DNA from: Bacteroidales bacterium
Lineage (GTDB): Bacteria > Bacteroidota > Bacteroidia > Bacteroidales > UBA3663
Direction: 5' to 3'
Length of the DNA: 64,000 nt
Assembly (NCBI GenBank): GCA_017449065.1
Contig: JAFSKF010000040.1
Location: 62,001 to 126,000, forward strand
Positions 43,248 to 52,489 of this stretch are shown one piece after another. The notes under the pieces were generated by a model. That model was not told the origin of the DNA. It worked only from the letters and a program-made list of their open reading frames with translations, and did no database searches. Numbering within the stretch: position 1 is the stretch's first letter; every line of letters begins with the position of its first letter. The position numbers and the translations under genes were made by a program.

Positions 43248-44863
43248 ATACCCGAAGACTTATGAAATTACTCGGATTACCGTTGCTGGGCCTTACGATG
43301 GCCGTGCAACTGGCCTCTTGCCAGCAGAAAGCAGTGGCCGACAATACGTATCGCGATGTGGCTTTCGACTCGACGCAGCTCTATAGCCGCCTGCTCATCG
43401 ACAGCCGCCTGAACGACTTCTACACCAACAAGACGCAGGTGGGCCTGAACCTGTTCGACGCCCGGGGAAACATGGTGAAGCAGAATGCAGGCGGCGCCTC
43501 GCGCCTGAAGTTCGACTATGTGGTGGGCCTGGTCACCAAGGCGCTCATCGAGGCTGCCGACTATTATCAGGATTCGCTTTTCGCCCGCCCCTGGTTCTAT
43601 GCGGTGCAGGATTATGCCAACACGTTCGCCGCTCAGGTGCCGACCACGGGCGGCAGCCTCGACGACCTGAATGCCAGCAAGATGTACAGCACGATTTGCG
43701 ACCTGACGGAAACCGGCGGTGCTTTTGCCTCGGTGGCCGATGCCTCGACGCACCGGAATGCCATCGAAGCCATGCAGCGTGCGGTGAAGGGTCTGTCGGA
43801 CGCCAACAAGACCTACGTCATCAAGGCTTCGACCAATGCGACGGCAGCCGGCGGCTGGTGGCACAAGAAAGGATATGTCGATCAGATGTGGCTCGACGGC
43901 CAATACATGGGCCCCGCCCTGCTGGCGCAGATGCAAAAGTACGGCCTGCACATTGCCGATGCCCGAACCGACTGGCAGACCATCACCCGGCAGTTCGACA
44001 TCACCTGGCACTATCTGTGGGATGAGGAGAAGCAGCTCCTGTGGCACGCATTCTCGGCCGATCCGGCCAATGCGGCTTCCTACTGCTGGGCCGATCCGGA
44101 GACGGGACGCTCTGCCGAATATTGGGGACGCGCCTGCGGCTGGTACTTCCTGGCGCTGGTGGATGTGCTCGAACTCATGCCCGAAGATCTGGACTATGCG
44201 CCCACGCAGTCCTCACTGGCCGGCTATAGCACGAACTGCCGCACACGGTTGCAGCAATATCTGGAGGCATTGGCGCAGGGCCTGAAAGCCCGTCAGGATG
44301 AAGCCTCGGGCTGCTGGTATCAGCTGTTGGCCTACGATGGCAGTTTCTCGGCTTCCACGTATCAGGGCAGGTCGTACGGCAAAACCTATAACTATCTGGA
44401 GGCTTCTGCCTCGGCCATCTTCACGGCTTCCTACCTGAAGGCCATACGTCTGGGTTTGCTTTCGTCCGAAGAATACCTGCCCGTAGCGCGGAAAGCGTAC
44501 GAGGGTTTCGTGGCAGAGTTCGTAAAGCAGAAGCAGGATGGCACCTACGAACTGATCAACAGCTGTGCATCGGCTGGCCTGGGCGGCAGCAATTTCCGCG
44601 ACGGCTCGGCGGCTTATTATCTGTTGGGCAGCGATGTGACAAAGATCACCACCTATACGGAAGGGAAGGTGCTGGGTGCGTTCATCTTGGCCTCGGTCGA
44701 ATACGAGCGCATGCGGGCTTCGCAGCAGGCATCGGGCCTCACGACCGTCCGGCAGGAGGCCAGGCCAGAGTCGGGGCAGGCACATTCGTTGGCGGGACAG
44801 CGGCTGCCTTCCGGCTACGAGGACGGTATCATAATCCGCGACAACCGGATCATCAAACGCTGA
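43244..44863 (+). CDS. GH105 unsaturated rhamnogalacturonyl/uronyl hydrolase
   Basis: A 539-residue lipoprotein (lipobox LASC, about Cys27) of GH105/GH88, which removes 4,5-unsaturated uronic acid from oligosaccharides made by pectate or rhamnogalacturonan lyases. The (alpha/alpha)6 barrel has the catalytic-Asp motif QMWLDGQYMG (about 210), EYWGRACGWYFLALVDVLEL and the end motif SAGLGGSNFRDGSAAYYL. An intact C-terminal tail follows (HSLAGQRLPSGYEDG) resembling a sorting tail, unusual for a lipoprotein. It is coupled to the plug protein gene. The product feeds the hexuronate pathway encoded 3-10 kb downstream. Confidence 0.88.
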   Translation: MNTRRLMKLLGLPLLGLTMAVQLASCQQKAVADNTYRDVAFDSTQLYSRLLIDSRLNDFYTNKTQVGLNLFDARGNMVKQNAGGASRLKFDYVVGLVTKALIEAADYYQDSLFARPWFYAVQDYANTFAAQVPTTGGSLDDLNASKMYSTICDLTETGGAFASVADASTHRNAIEAMQRAVKGLSDANKTYVIKASTNATAAGGWWHKKGYVDQMWLDGQYMGPALLAQMQKYGLHIADARTDWQTITRQFDITWHYLWDEEKQLLWHAFSADPANAASYCWADPETGRSAEYWGRACGWYFLALVDVLELMPEDLDYAPTQSSLAGYSTNCRTRLQQYLEALAQGLKARQDEASGCWYQLLAYDGSFSASTYQGRSYGKTYNYLEASASAIFTASYLKAIRLGLLSSEEYLPVARKAYEGFVAEFVKQKQDGTYELINSCASAGLGGSNFRDGSAAYYLLGSDVTKITTYTEGKVLGAFILASVEYERMRASQQASGLTTVRQEARPESGQAHSLAGQRLPSGYEDGIIIRDNRIIKR

Positions 44864-44913
44864 GGATGGGGGAAAGGAGAGACAAAACGAAAGATAGAGG
44901 ACAGACAAAAAAG

Positions 44914-44940
44914 CGGGAGCACTTCAGGCAGGTGCTCCCG
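44914..44940. terminator. Bidirectional terminator
   Basis: CGGGAGCAC (44914-44922) pairs with GTGCTCCCG (44932-44940), with A- and T-runs on either side. Shared by the convergent GH105 and lipoprotein genes. Confidence 0.85.
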
Positions 44941-44972
44941 TTTGTTTTTAGGATTGTGTCGCAGTCGGGTTA

Positions 44973-45545
44973 TTACTCGTCATATTCGTCCAGCCAGTAG
45001 CCGGGCTTGCCTTTGTAGTGGATGGTCAGTTTCTTGAACTGGCTTTCCTTTTGCTCATTGTAGTTGTCGTCGTCAGCGTCAAAGAGTTTTGTGGCTTCGA
45101 AATCGAGGGTATAGGTGTCGCCCGATTTGGCAACGATGACAGTTCCTTCTGCCCCGACGCTTTTGGCAGGGTTCTGTTCGCCGTAAACGGGCTGCTCGAT
45201 GGCTACGTAGGCATAGGCAGGATATTCGCCGCTTTCGAGTGTGGTCGATTTCAGCTCATAGATGCCGATGGAAGCGTAGTTCCACTTGGCGTCTCGCGAT
45301 GGCTGGGAATTGATGTCCAGGTTCGAGATGAAAACGGCAATGGATTGATACTCGGCATCGTATTCGCCGGAGAAATAGCCATAAGGCGTTGAATACGACT
45401 TGCTGTCGAGCGTGATGGAGCCTTTGCCCTTGCCGCTGCTGGTAGCCACGCTACCGCCGTTATCGTCGTCGTCATCGTCGCCGCACGACACAAAACCGGC
45501 ACTCATTACGGCCATTGCCATCATCAGATAGAGAAACTTTTTCAT
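44973..45545 (-). CDS. Surface-type lipoprotein of unknown function
   Basis: A 190-residue lipoprotein. The lipobox FVSC (Cys21) is followed by GDDDDDDNGG, an acidic stretch of the kind that acts as a surface-export signal in Bacteroidetes. The mature part is a probable beta-sandwich with repeats such as GSITLDSKSYSTPYGYFSGE. I do not recognise a family. It has a strong promoter and stands alone, convergent with the GH105 gene. Confidence 0.75.
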   Translation of the reverse strand: MKKFLYLMMAMAVMSAGFVSCGDDDDDDNGGSVATSSGKGKGSITLDSKSYSTPYGYFSGEYDAEYQSIAVFISNLDINSQPSRDAKWNYASIGIYELKSTTLESGEYPAYAYVAIEQPVYGEQNPAKSVGAEGTVIVAKSGDTYTLDFEATKLFDADDDNYNEQKESQFKKLTIHYKGKPGYWLDEYDE

Positions 45546-45662
45546 GATAAATTTGATTTTTTTGCCGGAGTCTTTCGTTTTGGGGTTACTTGGGGGTTAC
45601 AGATTATGATTTCAGAGGAGACTCCGTTGCCTTTTCCATCTCTTCTTGCAACTTCTATGGCG

Positions 45663-45694
45663 CAAAGATAGGATACATTTCTACTATTTCCAAA
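45663..45694 (-). promoter_or_regulatory. Promoter of the acidic lipoprotein
   Basis: On the minus strand TTTG (45691-45694), 20 bases, TATCTTTG (45663-45670). The leader to the start codon is about 110 bases and carries no recognised element. Confidence 0.7.
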
Positions 45695-45710
45695 AAAATT
45701 GAAGAAAAAC

Positions 45711-45741
45711 TTGCTTATTCGGAGAAAAAGGGCTAAATTTG
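45711..45741 (+). promoter_or_regulatory. Promoter of rdgB
   Basis: TAAATTTG (45734-45741) with TTG 20 bases upstream (45711-45713), 19 bases before ATG 45761. It is back to back with the lipoprotein promoter. Confidence 0.55.
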
Positions 45742-45760
45742 CGTCGCTTAATCCAAATGT

Positions 45761-46375
45761 ATGAAGAAAATTGTGTTTGCGACGAACAATCGTCATAAGA
45801 TTGAGGAAGTCCGTGGATTACTGAAGAAAGCGAGTCCCGTGCTGTCTGAGGAGTTCGAAATCCTGTCATTGGCCGACATCGGCTGCACGGAAGACATCCC
45901 CGAAACGGGTTCCACTTTCGCTGAGAATGCGTTCCTGAAAGCAGAATATGTGAAGGTCCACTACGATATGGATTGCTTTGCCGACGACAGCGGTCTGGAG
46001 GTTCGCGCCTTGGGCATGGAGCCGGGTGTGCGCTCAGCCCGTTATGCCGATGTCCTGGGCCGTACGCACGACAGCGAAGCCAACATGGACAAACTCCTGC
46101 AGAACCTGCAGAACGTGAGGGACCGTCAGGCTCAGTTCCGCACGGTCATCGTGCTCCTGATGGACGGAAAGAAGGAGGAGTTCGAGGGCATTTGCCGGGG
46201 CGAGATCATGCAGGAACGTTCGGGCAAGGAAGGTTTTGGCTACGATCCGATCTTCCGGCCGGAAGGACACACCGTGACCTTCGCTGAAATGACGATGGAA
46301 GCAAAGAACCAGATCAGCCATCGGGGACAGGCTGTCCGCAAACTGGTGGATTATCTGATCCAGTCGGTGAAGTAG
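45761..46375 (+). CDS. rdgB: XTP/dITP diphosphatase (RdgB/HAM1)
   Basis: A 204-residue house-cleaning pyrophosphatase that hydrolyses dITP and XTP to monophosphates. The substrate motif FATNNRHKIEE (6-16), the metal and catalytic region FADDSGLEVRAL, SARYA, GFGYDPIF and the final SHRGQAVRKL are all intact. The length is typical. A four-copy 11-base repeat and a terminator follow. Confidence 0.95.
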   Translation: MKKIVFATNNRHKIEEVRGLLKKASPVLSEEFEILSLADIGCTEDIPETGSTFAENAFLKAEYVKVHYDMDCFADDSGLEVRALGMEPGVRSARYADVLGRTHDSEANMDKLLQNLQNVRDRQAQFRTVIVLLMDGKKEEFEGICRGEIMQERSGKEGFGYDPIFRPEGHTVTFAEMTMEAKNQISHRGQAVRKLVDYLIQSVK

Positions 46376-46410
46376 TTCTCCGGCAATCCGGACATTTAGA
46401 ATCCCATCGG

Positions 46411-46454
46411 AATCCTTTCGAAATCCCTTCGAAATCCTTTCGAAATCCCTTCGA
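46411..46454 (+). repeat. Four 11-base tandem repeats
   Basis: The unit AATCC(T/C)TTCGA is repeated at 46411, 46422, 46433 and 46444, with the C/T position alternating. A looser copy precedes. It is non-coding, in the gap after rdgB. Confidence 0.85.
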
Positions 46455-46479
46455 AAAACGATTTGTACAAAAAAACAAT

Positions 46480-46509
46480 AACAGCGGTTGACGTTTGCCA
46501 GCCGCTGTT
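46480..46509. terminator. Terminator between rdgB and uxaA
   Basis: AACAGCGGTTG (46480-46490) pairs with CAGCCGCTGTT (46499-46509). A run of seven T follows on the minus strand, so it mainly serves uxaA, possibly also rdgB. Confidence 0.75.
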
Positions 46510-46566
46510 ACTTTTATACATTATATTATATAGTCAGTTCGGAATATTATAAGCCGGTTCGGAGCG

Positions 46567-48072
46567 TTAGAGTGTCACGCCGTTCTTGAAGATGGAAATC
46601 TCGTGGATGCCGGCACGTTCGTTGTGGGTCAACTCGCCGGAAGCAACACGAAGGATCTTCTGGATAAATTCCTGAAGCGTCTCATCCATGGTCTTGTCTT
46701 CCACCAGTACGCCTGCATTGAAGTCGATCCAGGTAGGCTTGCGCTGAGCCAGACCGGAGTTGGTCGAAACCTTCATGGTCGGAACGAAGGTGCCGAACGG
46801 CGTGCCGCGACCTGTGGTGAACAATACCAACTGGCAGCCGGCAGCAGCCAGTGCAGTGGCGGCAACGAGGTCATTGCCAGGAGCAGAAAGCAGGTTCAGA
46901 CCGTTGTTCTTCAGGCGTTCGCCGTATTCCATCACGCCGCAAACCACGCTCTTACCCGACTTTTGGGTGCAGCCGAGGGCTTTTTCTTCGAGCGTCGAGA
47001 TACCGCCGGCCTTGTTGCCCGGGCTTGGATTCTCGCCGCAAGGTTCGCCGTGGCTCAGGAAGTAGTTCTTGAAGTTGTTGATGAGCGAAATGGTCTCGTT
47101 GAGCAGTTCGTCGCTGCCGCAGCGCTTCATCAGGATGGTTTCTGCACCGAACATCTCAGGAACCTCGGTCAGGATGGTGGTACCGCCTTGTGTTTCGCAA
47201 AGGAAATCGGAGAAAGCACCCAGCAACGGGTTGCCGGTAATGCCCGAGAAACCGTCGGAACCGCCGCACTTCAAGCCTACGCGGAGGGCAGAAGCCGGAC
47301 AGGTTTCGCGCTTGTAGGTCTGTGCATGCTTCACGATTTCGGTCAGCAACTTGACGCCGTATTCCACTTCATCGCCCACCACTTCCTGGCAGACCATGAA
47401 CTTCACACGGTCCTTGTCGTAGTCGCCGCAGAACTCCTCGAAAACCTTAGGCTGGTTGTTTTCGCAGCCCAATCCGACCACCAGAATGCCGCCGGCATTG
47501 GGGTGAAGCACCATGTCGCGCAGCACCTTCTTGGTGTTTTCGTGATCTTCGCTCAGCTGCGAGCAGCCGTAGTTGTGCGGGAAGTCGAAGATGCCGTCAA
47601 TGCCGTCCAACTGTCCCTTGAGGTTCTCTCTGGTCTTTTCGACAATCTGTTTGATGATACCGTTCACGCAACCGACCGTAGGAATGACCCACACTTCGTT
47701 GCGGATGCCCACTTGTCCGTCCGGACGCTTGTAGCCCTGGAATGTCAGCTGTTCGCCGCTTGGCTGCTGTTTCTTCAGGCCGAGGGTCTTGATGTCGCTG
47801 TAGTCCAAAGTGCCGGCCAGATTGGTCTTGATGTCCTCATGGTTCATGAAACTGCCCTTCTTGACAGCATGACGGGCATGACCGATCGGGAAACCGTATT
47901 TAATGATGTTTTCGCCTTCCGAAAAATCCTTCAAGGCACATTTGTGACCGGCAGGAATATCGGTGACGAGTGTTACTTCTTCGCCTTCAACGTTGAGGGT
48001 AGTGCCCTTGGTGAGTGGCTGAAGGGCCACAAAGACGTTGTCGGCAGGATTGATTTTGATGAATTCTTTCAT
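46567..48072 (-). CDS. uxaA: Altronate dehydratase
   Basis: A 501-residue enzyme converting D-altronate to 2-keto-3-deoxygluconate in galacturonate catabolism. The N-terminal SAF-like domain (1-95) has PAGHKCALKDFSEGENIIKY-type sequence with GFPIGHA, then the catalytic part with GYKRPDGQVGIRNEVWVIPTVGCVN, the LKCGGSDGFSGITGNPLLG motif and an intact C-terminus. It follows uxaB, separated by 97 bases with a stem-loop, and a terminator lies after it. Full length. Confidence 0.95.
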   Translation of the reverse strand: MKEFIKINPADNVFVALQPLTKGTTLNVEGEEVTLVTDIPAGHKCALKDFSEGENIIKYGFPIGHARHAVKKGSFMNHEDIKTNLAGTLDYSDIKTLGLKKQQPSGEQLTFQGYKRPDGQVGIRNEVWVIPTVGCVNGIIKQIVEKTRENLKGQLDGIDGIFDFPHNYGCSQLSEDHENTKKVLRDMVLHPNAGGILVVGLGCENNQPKVFEEFCGDYDKDRVKFMVCQEVVGDEVEYGVKLLTEIVKHAQTYKRETCPASALRVGLKCGGSDGFSGITGNPLLGAFSDFLCETQGGTTILTEVPEMFGAETILMKRCGSDELLNETISLINNFKNYFLSHGEPCGENPSPGNKAGGISTLEEKALGCTQKSGKSVVCGVMEYGERLKNNGLNLLSAPGNDLVAATALAAAGCQLVLFTTGRGTPFGTFVPTMKVSTNSGLAQRKPTWIDFNAGVLVEDKTMDETLQEFIQKILRVASGELTHNERAGIHEISIFKNGVTL

Positions 48073-48100
48073 AGCAAGGAGATAGTTGGTTTAATAGCCA

Positions 48101-48150
48101 CAAAAGCACGGAGAGCATCAGAGCCAAACTCCATGTTTTCCGTGCTTTTG
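48101..48150 (-). other. Stem-loop in the uxaB-uxaA gap
   Basis: CAAAAGCACGGA (48101-48112) pairs perfectly with TCCGTGCTTTTG (48139-48150). No T-run follows on the minus strand, so it is more likely an mRNA processing or stability element than a terminator. Confidence 0.6.
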
Positions 48151-48169
48151 AGTATTGTGAATATGCTGA

Positions 48170-49651
48170 TTAGAGAATACCCTTAACCGTCTCGACCATA
48201 CCCTTAGCCTGAATCTGGTTCAGGAAGTCGGTAACCATATCGGTCAGGCCAGGAATCTCGTTGAGGTTCTGCTTAGACTCTTTCCAGATGACGTCGGTAG
48301 CACCCAGAACGCCTTCTGCCACCTTGCGGGTATCGTTGGTAGCCCACAACTGAGTCAGGCGATCCATGATTTCCTGTGCGTCGTTTGGCTGGATAGGAGC
48401 ACCGTCTGCGCGTGTGCCACCCTTATAATAGGTAATAATAGCAGCCAGACCCAATACCAGGCCCTTAGGCAATTCGCCCTTGCGCTCCAGATAAACCTTC
48501 AATCCTGGCAGATCGCGGGTCTCGAACTTCGGGAAGCTGTTCAGCATGATGCTGGTAACCTGATGATCGACGTATGGGTTGTCGAAACGCTCAAGCACGT
48601 CGGCACCGAACTTCTGCAACTCTGCCATTGGGAGGTTCAGGGTCTGCATCAACTCGTCGAACTGCACTTTGCGGATGTATTTGCCGATAACAGGGTGATG
48701 GCAGGCATCGCGAACGATGTTCACGCCGCTGAGGTAAGCCACAGGGCTCAACACGGTGTGAGGACCGTTCAGCAAGGTTACCTTGCGCTCGTGGTATGGC
48801 TTCTCGCTGTCAGCGATGAGAACGTGCAAACCGGCCTGATCGGCAGGGAATTCCTTGCGGAGAGCGCTGATCGACATATTGGTTGGTTTCTCGATAACCC
48901 AGAGGTGGAAGATTTCAGCCTGCACCATAAGGTTGTCAGCATAGCCGGCGCGCTTCTGCAACTTGGCGATATCCTTGCGTGGGAAACCAGGAACGATGCG
49001 GTCAACAAGCGTAGCGCAAACATAGTTGTATTTCAGGAACCAGTTCTTGAACTTCTCGTAATCTTTTCCGAAGTCGTCTTTCCAAAGCTCGATGTACTGC
49101 TCGATGCACTCCTTTAGGTGATGACCGTTCAGGAAGATCAACTCGCAAGGCATCAGGATAAGACCCTTCTTCGGATCACCGTTGAAGGTCTTGAAACGAC
49201 GGTACAGCAACTGGGTCAGCTTGCCCGGATAGCTGCTTGCAGGAGCATCGGTGAACTTGCACGAAGGATCGAAGGTGATACCAGCTTCGGTTGTGTTCGA
49301 GATAACGAAACGGATTTCCGGCTGCTCAGCCAAAGCCATGAAAGCTGCATTCTGGCTGTAAGGGTTCAAAGCACGGCTGATGACATCGATGCGATCGAGC
49401 TGATCGACCGGCTTGCCATCCTGACGGCCCTGAAGATTTACGTGATACAGGCAGTCCTGACCGTTCAGCCATTCAACCATACCGCGCTCAATAGGCTGTA
49501 CAACTACGACACTGGCATTGAAGTTGGTCTTCTTGTTCATGTTCCAGATGATCCAATCAACAAATGCACGCAAAAAATTGCCCTCACCAAACTGAATGAT
49601 TTTTTCGGGGGCGACGCTCTTAGGAGCAGTAAGCTTGTTTAATGCCTTCAT
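48170..49651 (-). CDS. uxaB: Tagaturonate reductase (altronate oxidoreductase)
   Basis: A 493-residue NAD-dependent enzyme of the mannitol dehydrogenase family, reducing D-tagaturonate to D-altronate. The N-terminal motif IIQFGEGNFLRAFVDWII (18-35) is the dinucleotide-binding start. NTTEAGI, LILMPCELIFLNGHHLKEC and the catalytic-Lys region PVAYLSGVN/ LLNGPHTVLSPVAYLS are present. The first gene of a two-gene leftward unit from a consensus promoter, divergent from uxaC. Confidence 0.95.
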   Translation of the reverse strand: MKALNKLTAPKSVAPEKIIQFGEGNFLRAFVDWIIWNMNKKTNFNASVVVVQPIERGMVEWLNGQDCLYHVNLQGRQDGKPVDQLDRIDVISRALNPYSQNAAFMALAEQPEIRFVISNTTEAGITFDPSCKFTDAPASSYPGKLTQLLYRRFKTFNGDPKKGLILMPCELIFLNGHHLKECIEQYIELWKDDFGKDYEKFKNWFLKYNYVCATLVDRIVPGFPRKDIAKLQKRAGYADNLMVQAEIFHLWVIEKPTNMSISALRKEFPADQAGLHVLIADSEKPYHERKVTLLNGPHTVLSPVAYLSGVNIVRDACHHPVIGKYIRKVQFDELMQTLNLPMAELQKFGADVLERFDNPYVDHQVTSIMLNSFPKFETRDLPGLKVYLERKGELPKGLVLGLAAIITYYKGGTRADGAPIQPNDAQEIMDRLTQLWATNDTRKVAEGVLGATDVIWKESKQNLNEIPGLTDMVTDFLNQIQAKGMVETVKGIL

Positions 49652-49744
49652 GTTATAAATAACAATTTGAGTTTATGAATTGATAAATGTAATAAATATC
49701 GTGAATGGGTAAAAAAATAACTCGATTTTGACTGTTTTCGACCG

Positions 49745-49776
49745 CAAAGATACAAAACATATTTATTTTTCGCAAA
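49745..49776 (-). promoter_or_regulatory. Promoter of uxaBA
   Basis: On the minus strand TTTG (49773-49776), 20 bases, TATCTTTG (49745-49752). About 94 bases upstream of the uxaB start codon. Confidence 0.7.
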
Positions 49777-49791
49777 AATTTTGGCTTTTTT

Positions 49792-49822
49792 TTTGCGGTA
49801 ATAGAAAAAAAACTTATCTTCG
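49792..49822 (+). promoter_or_regulatory. Promoter of uxaC-kdgK-kdgA-exuT
   Basis: TTTG (49792-49795), 19 bases, TATCTTCG (49815-49822; one mismatch to TAnnTTTG). Leader to ATG 49919 about 90 bases. It is 15 bases from the uxaBA promoter, so one regulator could control both. Confidence 0.6.
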
Positions 49823-49918
49823 CAGCATGAATTTTGAGAAAACGCAGCAGTTTTTATCATTATTCAACAATTCGACTGACTTTAGTCTTATCAAAACATC
49901 CAAATAAACCCAAACGTA

Positions 49919-51334
49919 ATGAAAAAATTTATGGACGAGAACTTCCTGCTGCAAACCGAAACTGCACAGAAGTTGTATCATGAGCATGCTAAAAAGATGC
50001 CCATCATCGATTATCACTGTCACCTGATTCCACAAATGGTGGCTGAAAACAAGCGTTTTGAATCTATTGCCCAGATCTGGCTGATGGGAGACCACTACAA
50101 GTGGCGTGCCATGCGTACCAACGGTATCGACGAGCGTTTCTGCACCGGTAAGGATACCACCGACTGGGAGAAATTCGAAAAATGGGCTGAAACGGTTCCT
50201 TATACATTCCGTAACCCGCTCTATCATTGGACACACCTCGAACTGAAGACTGCCTTCGGTATCGAAGAAACCTTGAATCCAACCAACGCGCGTGCTATTT
50301 ATGATAAGTGTAACGACCTGATCGCAAACGATCCGAAGTTCACTCCACGCGGACTCATGGCTTACTACAACGTTGAGGTTGTCTGCACGACCGACGATCC
50401 TGCCGATTCTCTCGAATGGCACAAGATTGTTGCTGCCGATCCAACGGCTAAGACCCGTATGCTTCCCACCTGGCGTCCGGATGCCGGCATGAATATCGAG
50501 GCTGCTACCTGGAAGGCTTACATTGAGAAGCTTTCGAATGTGAGCGGTGTGGATATCAAGAAGTTTGCCGACCTCGTTAATGCTTTGCAGAAGCGTCACG
50601 ATTTCTTTGCCGAAATGGGTTGCCGCTTGTCCGACCACGGTATCGAGGAGTTCTACGATGAACCATACACCGATGCTGAGATCGACGCTATCATGGATAA
50701 GGCATTGTCTGGCAAGGCTCTCTCTACGGAAGAGATCCGTAAGTACAAGCATGCTTACATGAAGGCTCAGGGTGAGATGGATTACGCTTCGGGCTGGACG
50801 CAGCAGTATCACTACGGTGCTATCCGCAACAACAACAGCAAGATGTTTGCCAAGTTAGGTGCTGACACAGGTTTCGATTCTATCGGCGAATTTACGACTG
50901 CCAAGGCTATGAGCCACTTCCTCGATGAGTTGAATAGCGAGGGTCATTTGGCAAAGACGATTCTCTACTGTCTGAATCCATCGGCCAACGAGGTAATTGC
51001 TACCATGCTGGGTAACTTCCAGGACGGTTCCGTTGCCGGCAAGATCCAGTTCGGTTCAGGCTGGTGGTTCCTCGATCAGAAGGATGGTATGGAGAAGCAG
51101 ATGAATGCTCTCTCTGTATTGGGCCTCCTTTCTCGTTTCGTAGGTATGCTCACCGATAGCCGTTCGTTCCTTTCTTATCCTCGTCATGAGTATTTCCGTC
51201 GTACGCTCTGTAACCTGGTAGGTCAGGATATCGAGGACGGTTTGGTTCCATACACCGGCTACGAGGAGCAGCGTGTTAACCAGATGATTGAGGATATCTG
51301 TTATAACAACGCCAAGAACTTCTTCAAATTCTAA
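49919..51334 (+). CDS. uxaC: Glucuronate/galacturonate isomerase
   Basis: A 471-residue metal-dependent amidohydrolase-fold isomerase, converting D-galacturonate to tagaturonate and glucuronate to fructuronate. The metal-binding motif YHCHLIP (about 32-38) is present, as are VVCTTDDPADSLEWHK and the end SRSFLSYPRHEYFRRTLC. Full length. The first gene of the rightward unit. Codon use with many T-ending codons suggests strong expression. Confidence 0.95.
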   Translation: MKKFMDENFLLQTETAQKLYHEHAKKMPIIDYHCHLIPQMVAENKRFESIAQIWLMGDHYKWRAMRTNGIDERFCTGKDTTDWEKFEKWAETVPYTFRNPLYHWTHLELKTAFGIEETLNPTNARAIYDKCNDLIANDPKFTPRGLMAYYNVEVVCTTDDPADSLEWHKIVAADPTAKTRMLPTWRPDAGMNIEAATWKAYIEKLSNVSGVDIKKFADLVNALQKRHDFFAEMGCRLSDHGIEEFYDEPYTDAEIDAIMDKALSGKALSTEEIRKYKHAYMKAQGEMDYASGWTQQYHYGAIRNNNSKMFAKLGADTGFDSIGEFTTAKAMSHFLDELNSEGHLAKTILYCLNPSANEVIATMLGNFQDGSVAGKIQFGSGWWFLDQKDGMEKQMNALSVLGLLSRFVGMLTDSRSFLSYPRHEYFRRTLCNLVGQDIEDGLVPYTGYEEQRVNQMIEDICYNNAKNFFKF

Positions 51335-51346
51335 ACTTAATGCTTC

Positions 51347-51380
51347 AGGCAAGGGTTCCTTTATGAGTGAATCCTTGCCT
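51347..51380 (+). other. Stem-loop in the uxaC-kdgK gap
   Basis: AGGCAAGGGTTC (51347-51358) pairs with GAATCCTTGCCT (51369-51380) with one G-T pair. No T-run follows, so read-through into kdgK is expected. It may protect the uxaC mRNA or tune distal expression. Confidence 0.6.
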
Positions 51381-51445
51381 TAGGCATATATATAAATTGT
51401 TCGTTTTATTCGGACATTCAACTTACTATACATTATAAAATTATT

Positions 51446-52471
51446 ATGGGAAAGATTATTACCCTTGGCGAGATTATGCTCCGCCTTTCTCCAAACGGCA
51501 ACGACCGTTTTGTTCAGACCGATGTATTTCGTATTATTCCTGGTGGTGGTGAGGCTAATGTTGCCATTAGCTGTGCTAACTATGGCCACGACGCTTACTT
51601 GGTAACCAAGTTGCCAAAGCACGAGATTGGCCAGATTGCTGTTAATTCTCTCCGTCGCTATGGCGTTAAGACTGACTATATCGCTCGTGGTGGTGATCGT
51701 GTAGGTTTGTACTATTGCGAGACAGGTGCTTCGATGCGTCCTTCAAAGGTTATCTACGACCGTGCTCACTCTGCTATTGCTGAGGCTGAGCCAAAGGATT
51801 TCGATTTCGATGCTATCATGGAAGGTGCAGACTGGTTCCACTGGTCGGGCATTACTCCAGCCATTTCCGATAAGGCTGCCGAACTCACCAAGCTGGCTTG
51901 TGAGGCTGCTAAGCGTCACGGTGTGACTGTTTCTGTCGATCTGAACTTCCGTAAGAAGCTCTGGACTTCAGAGAAGGCTATCTCTATCATGCGTCCTTTG
52001 ATGCAGTATGTTGATGTCTGCATCGGTAACGAGGAGGATGCTGAGCTTTGTCTGGGCTTCAAGCCAGAAGCTGACGTAGAAGGAGGTGAGACCAATGCTG
52101 CCGGTTACGAGGGCATCTTCAAGCAGATGAAGGAGGCTTTCGGCTTCAAGTATGTGGTTTCTACGCTTCGCGAATCATTTTCAGCAACTCACAATGGCTG
52201 GAAGGCCCTTATCTACAACGGCAAGGAGTTCTATCAGTCAAAGCGTTACGAGATCAACCCGATCATCGACCGTGTAGGTGGTGGTGATTCTTTCTCTGGC
52301 GGTTTGATTCACGGTATGCTGAAGTATCCTGGTGATCAGGCTTCTGCTCTTGAGTTCGCTGTGGCTGCTTCTGCTTTGAAGCACACCATCAATGGTGACT
52401 ACAACCTCGTAAGCGAGGATGAGGTTCTCAGCTTGGCCGGCGGTAATGCCAACGGTCGTGTTCAGCGCTAA
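51446..52471 (+). CDS. kdgK: 2-Keto-3-deoxygluconate kinase
   Basis: A 341-residue PfkB/ribokinase-family sugar kinase that phosphorylates 2-keto-3-deoxygluconate. It has the N-terminal LGEIMLRLSPNGNDRFVQTD start, the GGGEANVAISCANYG motif and the ATP/catalytic motif DRVGGGDSFSGGLIHGM near residue 273 (catalytic Asp in GGGDS). The length is typical for the family. It has a strongly T/C-ending highly expressed codon style. kdgA starts 18 bases later. Confidence 0.95.
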   Translation: MGKIITLGEIMLRLSPNGNDRFVQTDVFRIIPGGGEANVAISCANYGHDAYLVTKLPKHEIGQIAVNSLRRYGVKTDYIARGGDRVGLYYCETGASMRPSKVIYDRAHSAIAEAEPKDFDFDAIMEGADWFHWSGITPAISDKAAELTKLACEAAKRHGVTVSVDLNFRKKLWTSEKAISIMRPLMQYVDVCIGNEEDAELCLGFKPEADVEGGETNAAGYEGIFKQMKEAFGFKYVVSTLRESFSATHNGWKALIYNGKEFYQSKRYEINPIIDRVGGGDSFSGGLIHGMLKYPGDQASALEFAVAASALKHTINGDYNLVSEDEVLSLAGGNANGRVQR

Positions 52472-52489
52472 TTAATGTGACTATAGATT

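Noticed and set aside
45542..45796. 84-codon minus-strand frame upstream of the acidic lipoprotein
   Set aside because: It spans the divergent promoters and overlaps the rdgB start.
46603..48186. 527-codon open frame antisense to uxaA
   Set aside because: It mirrors the uxaA codon structure, has no recognisable domain, and uxaA is unambiguous.
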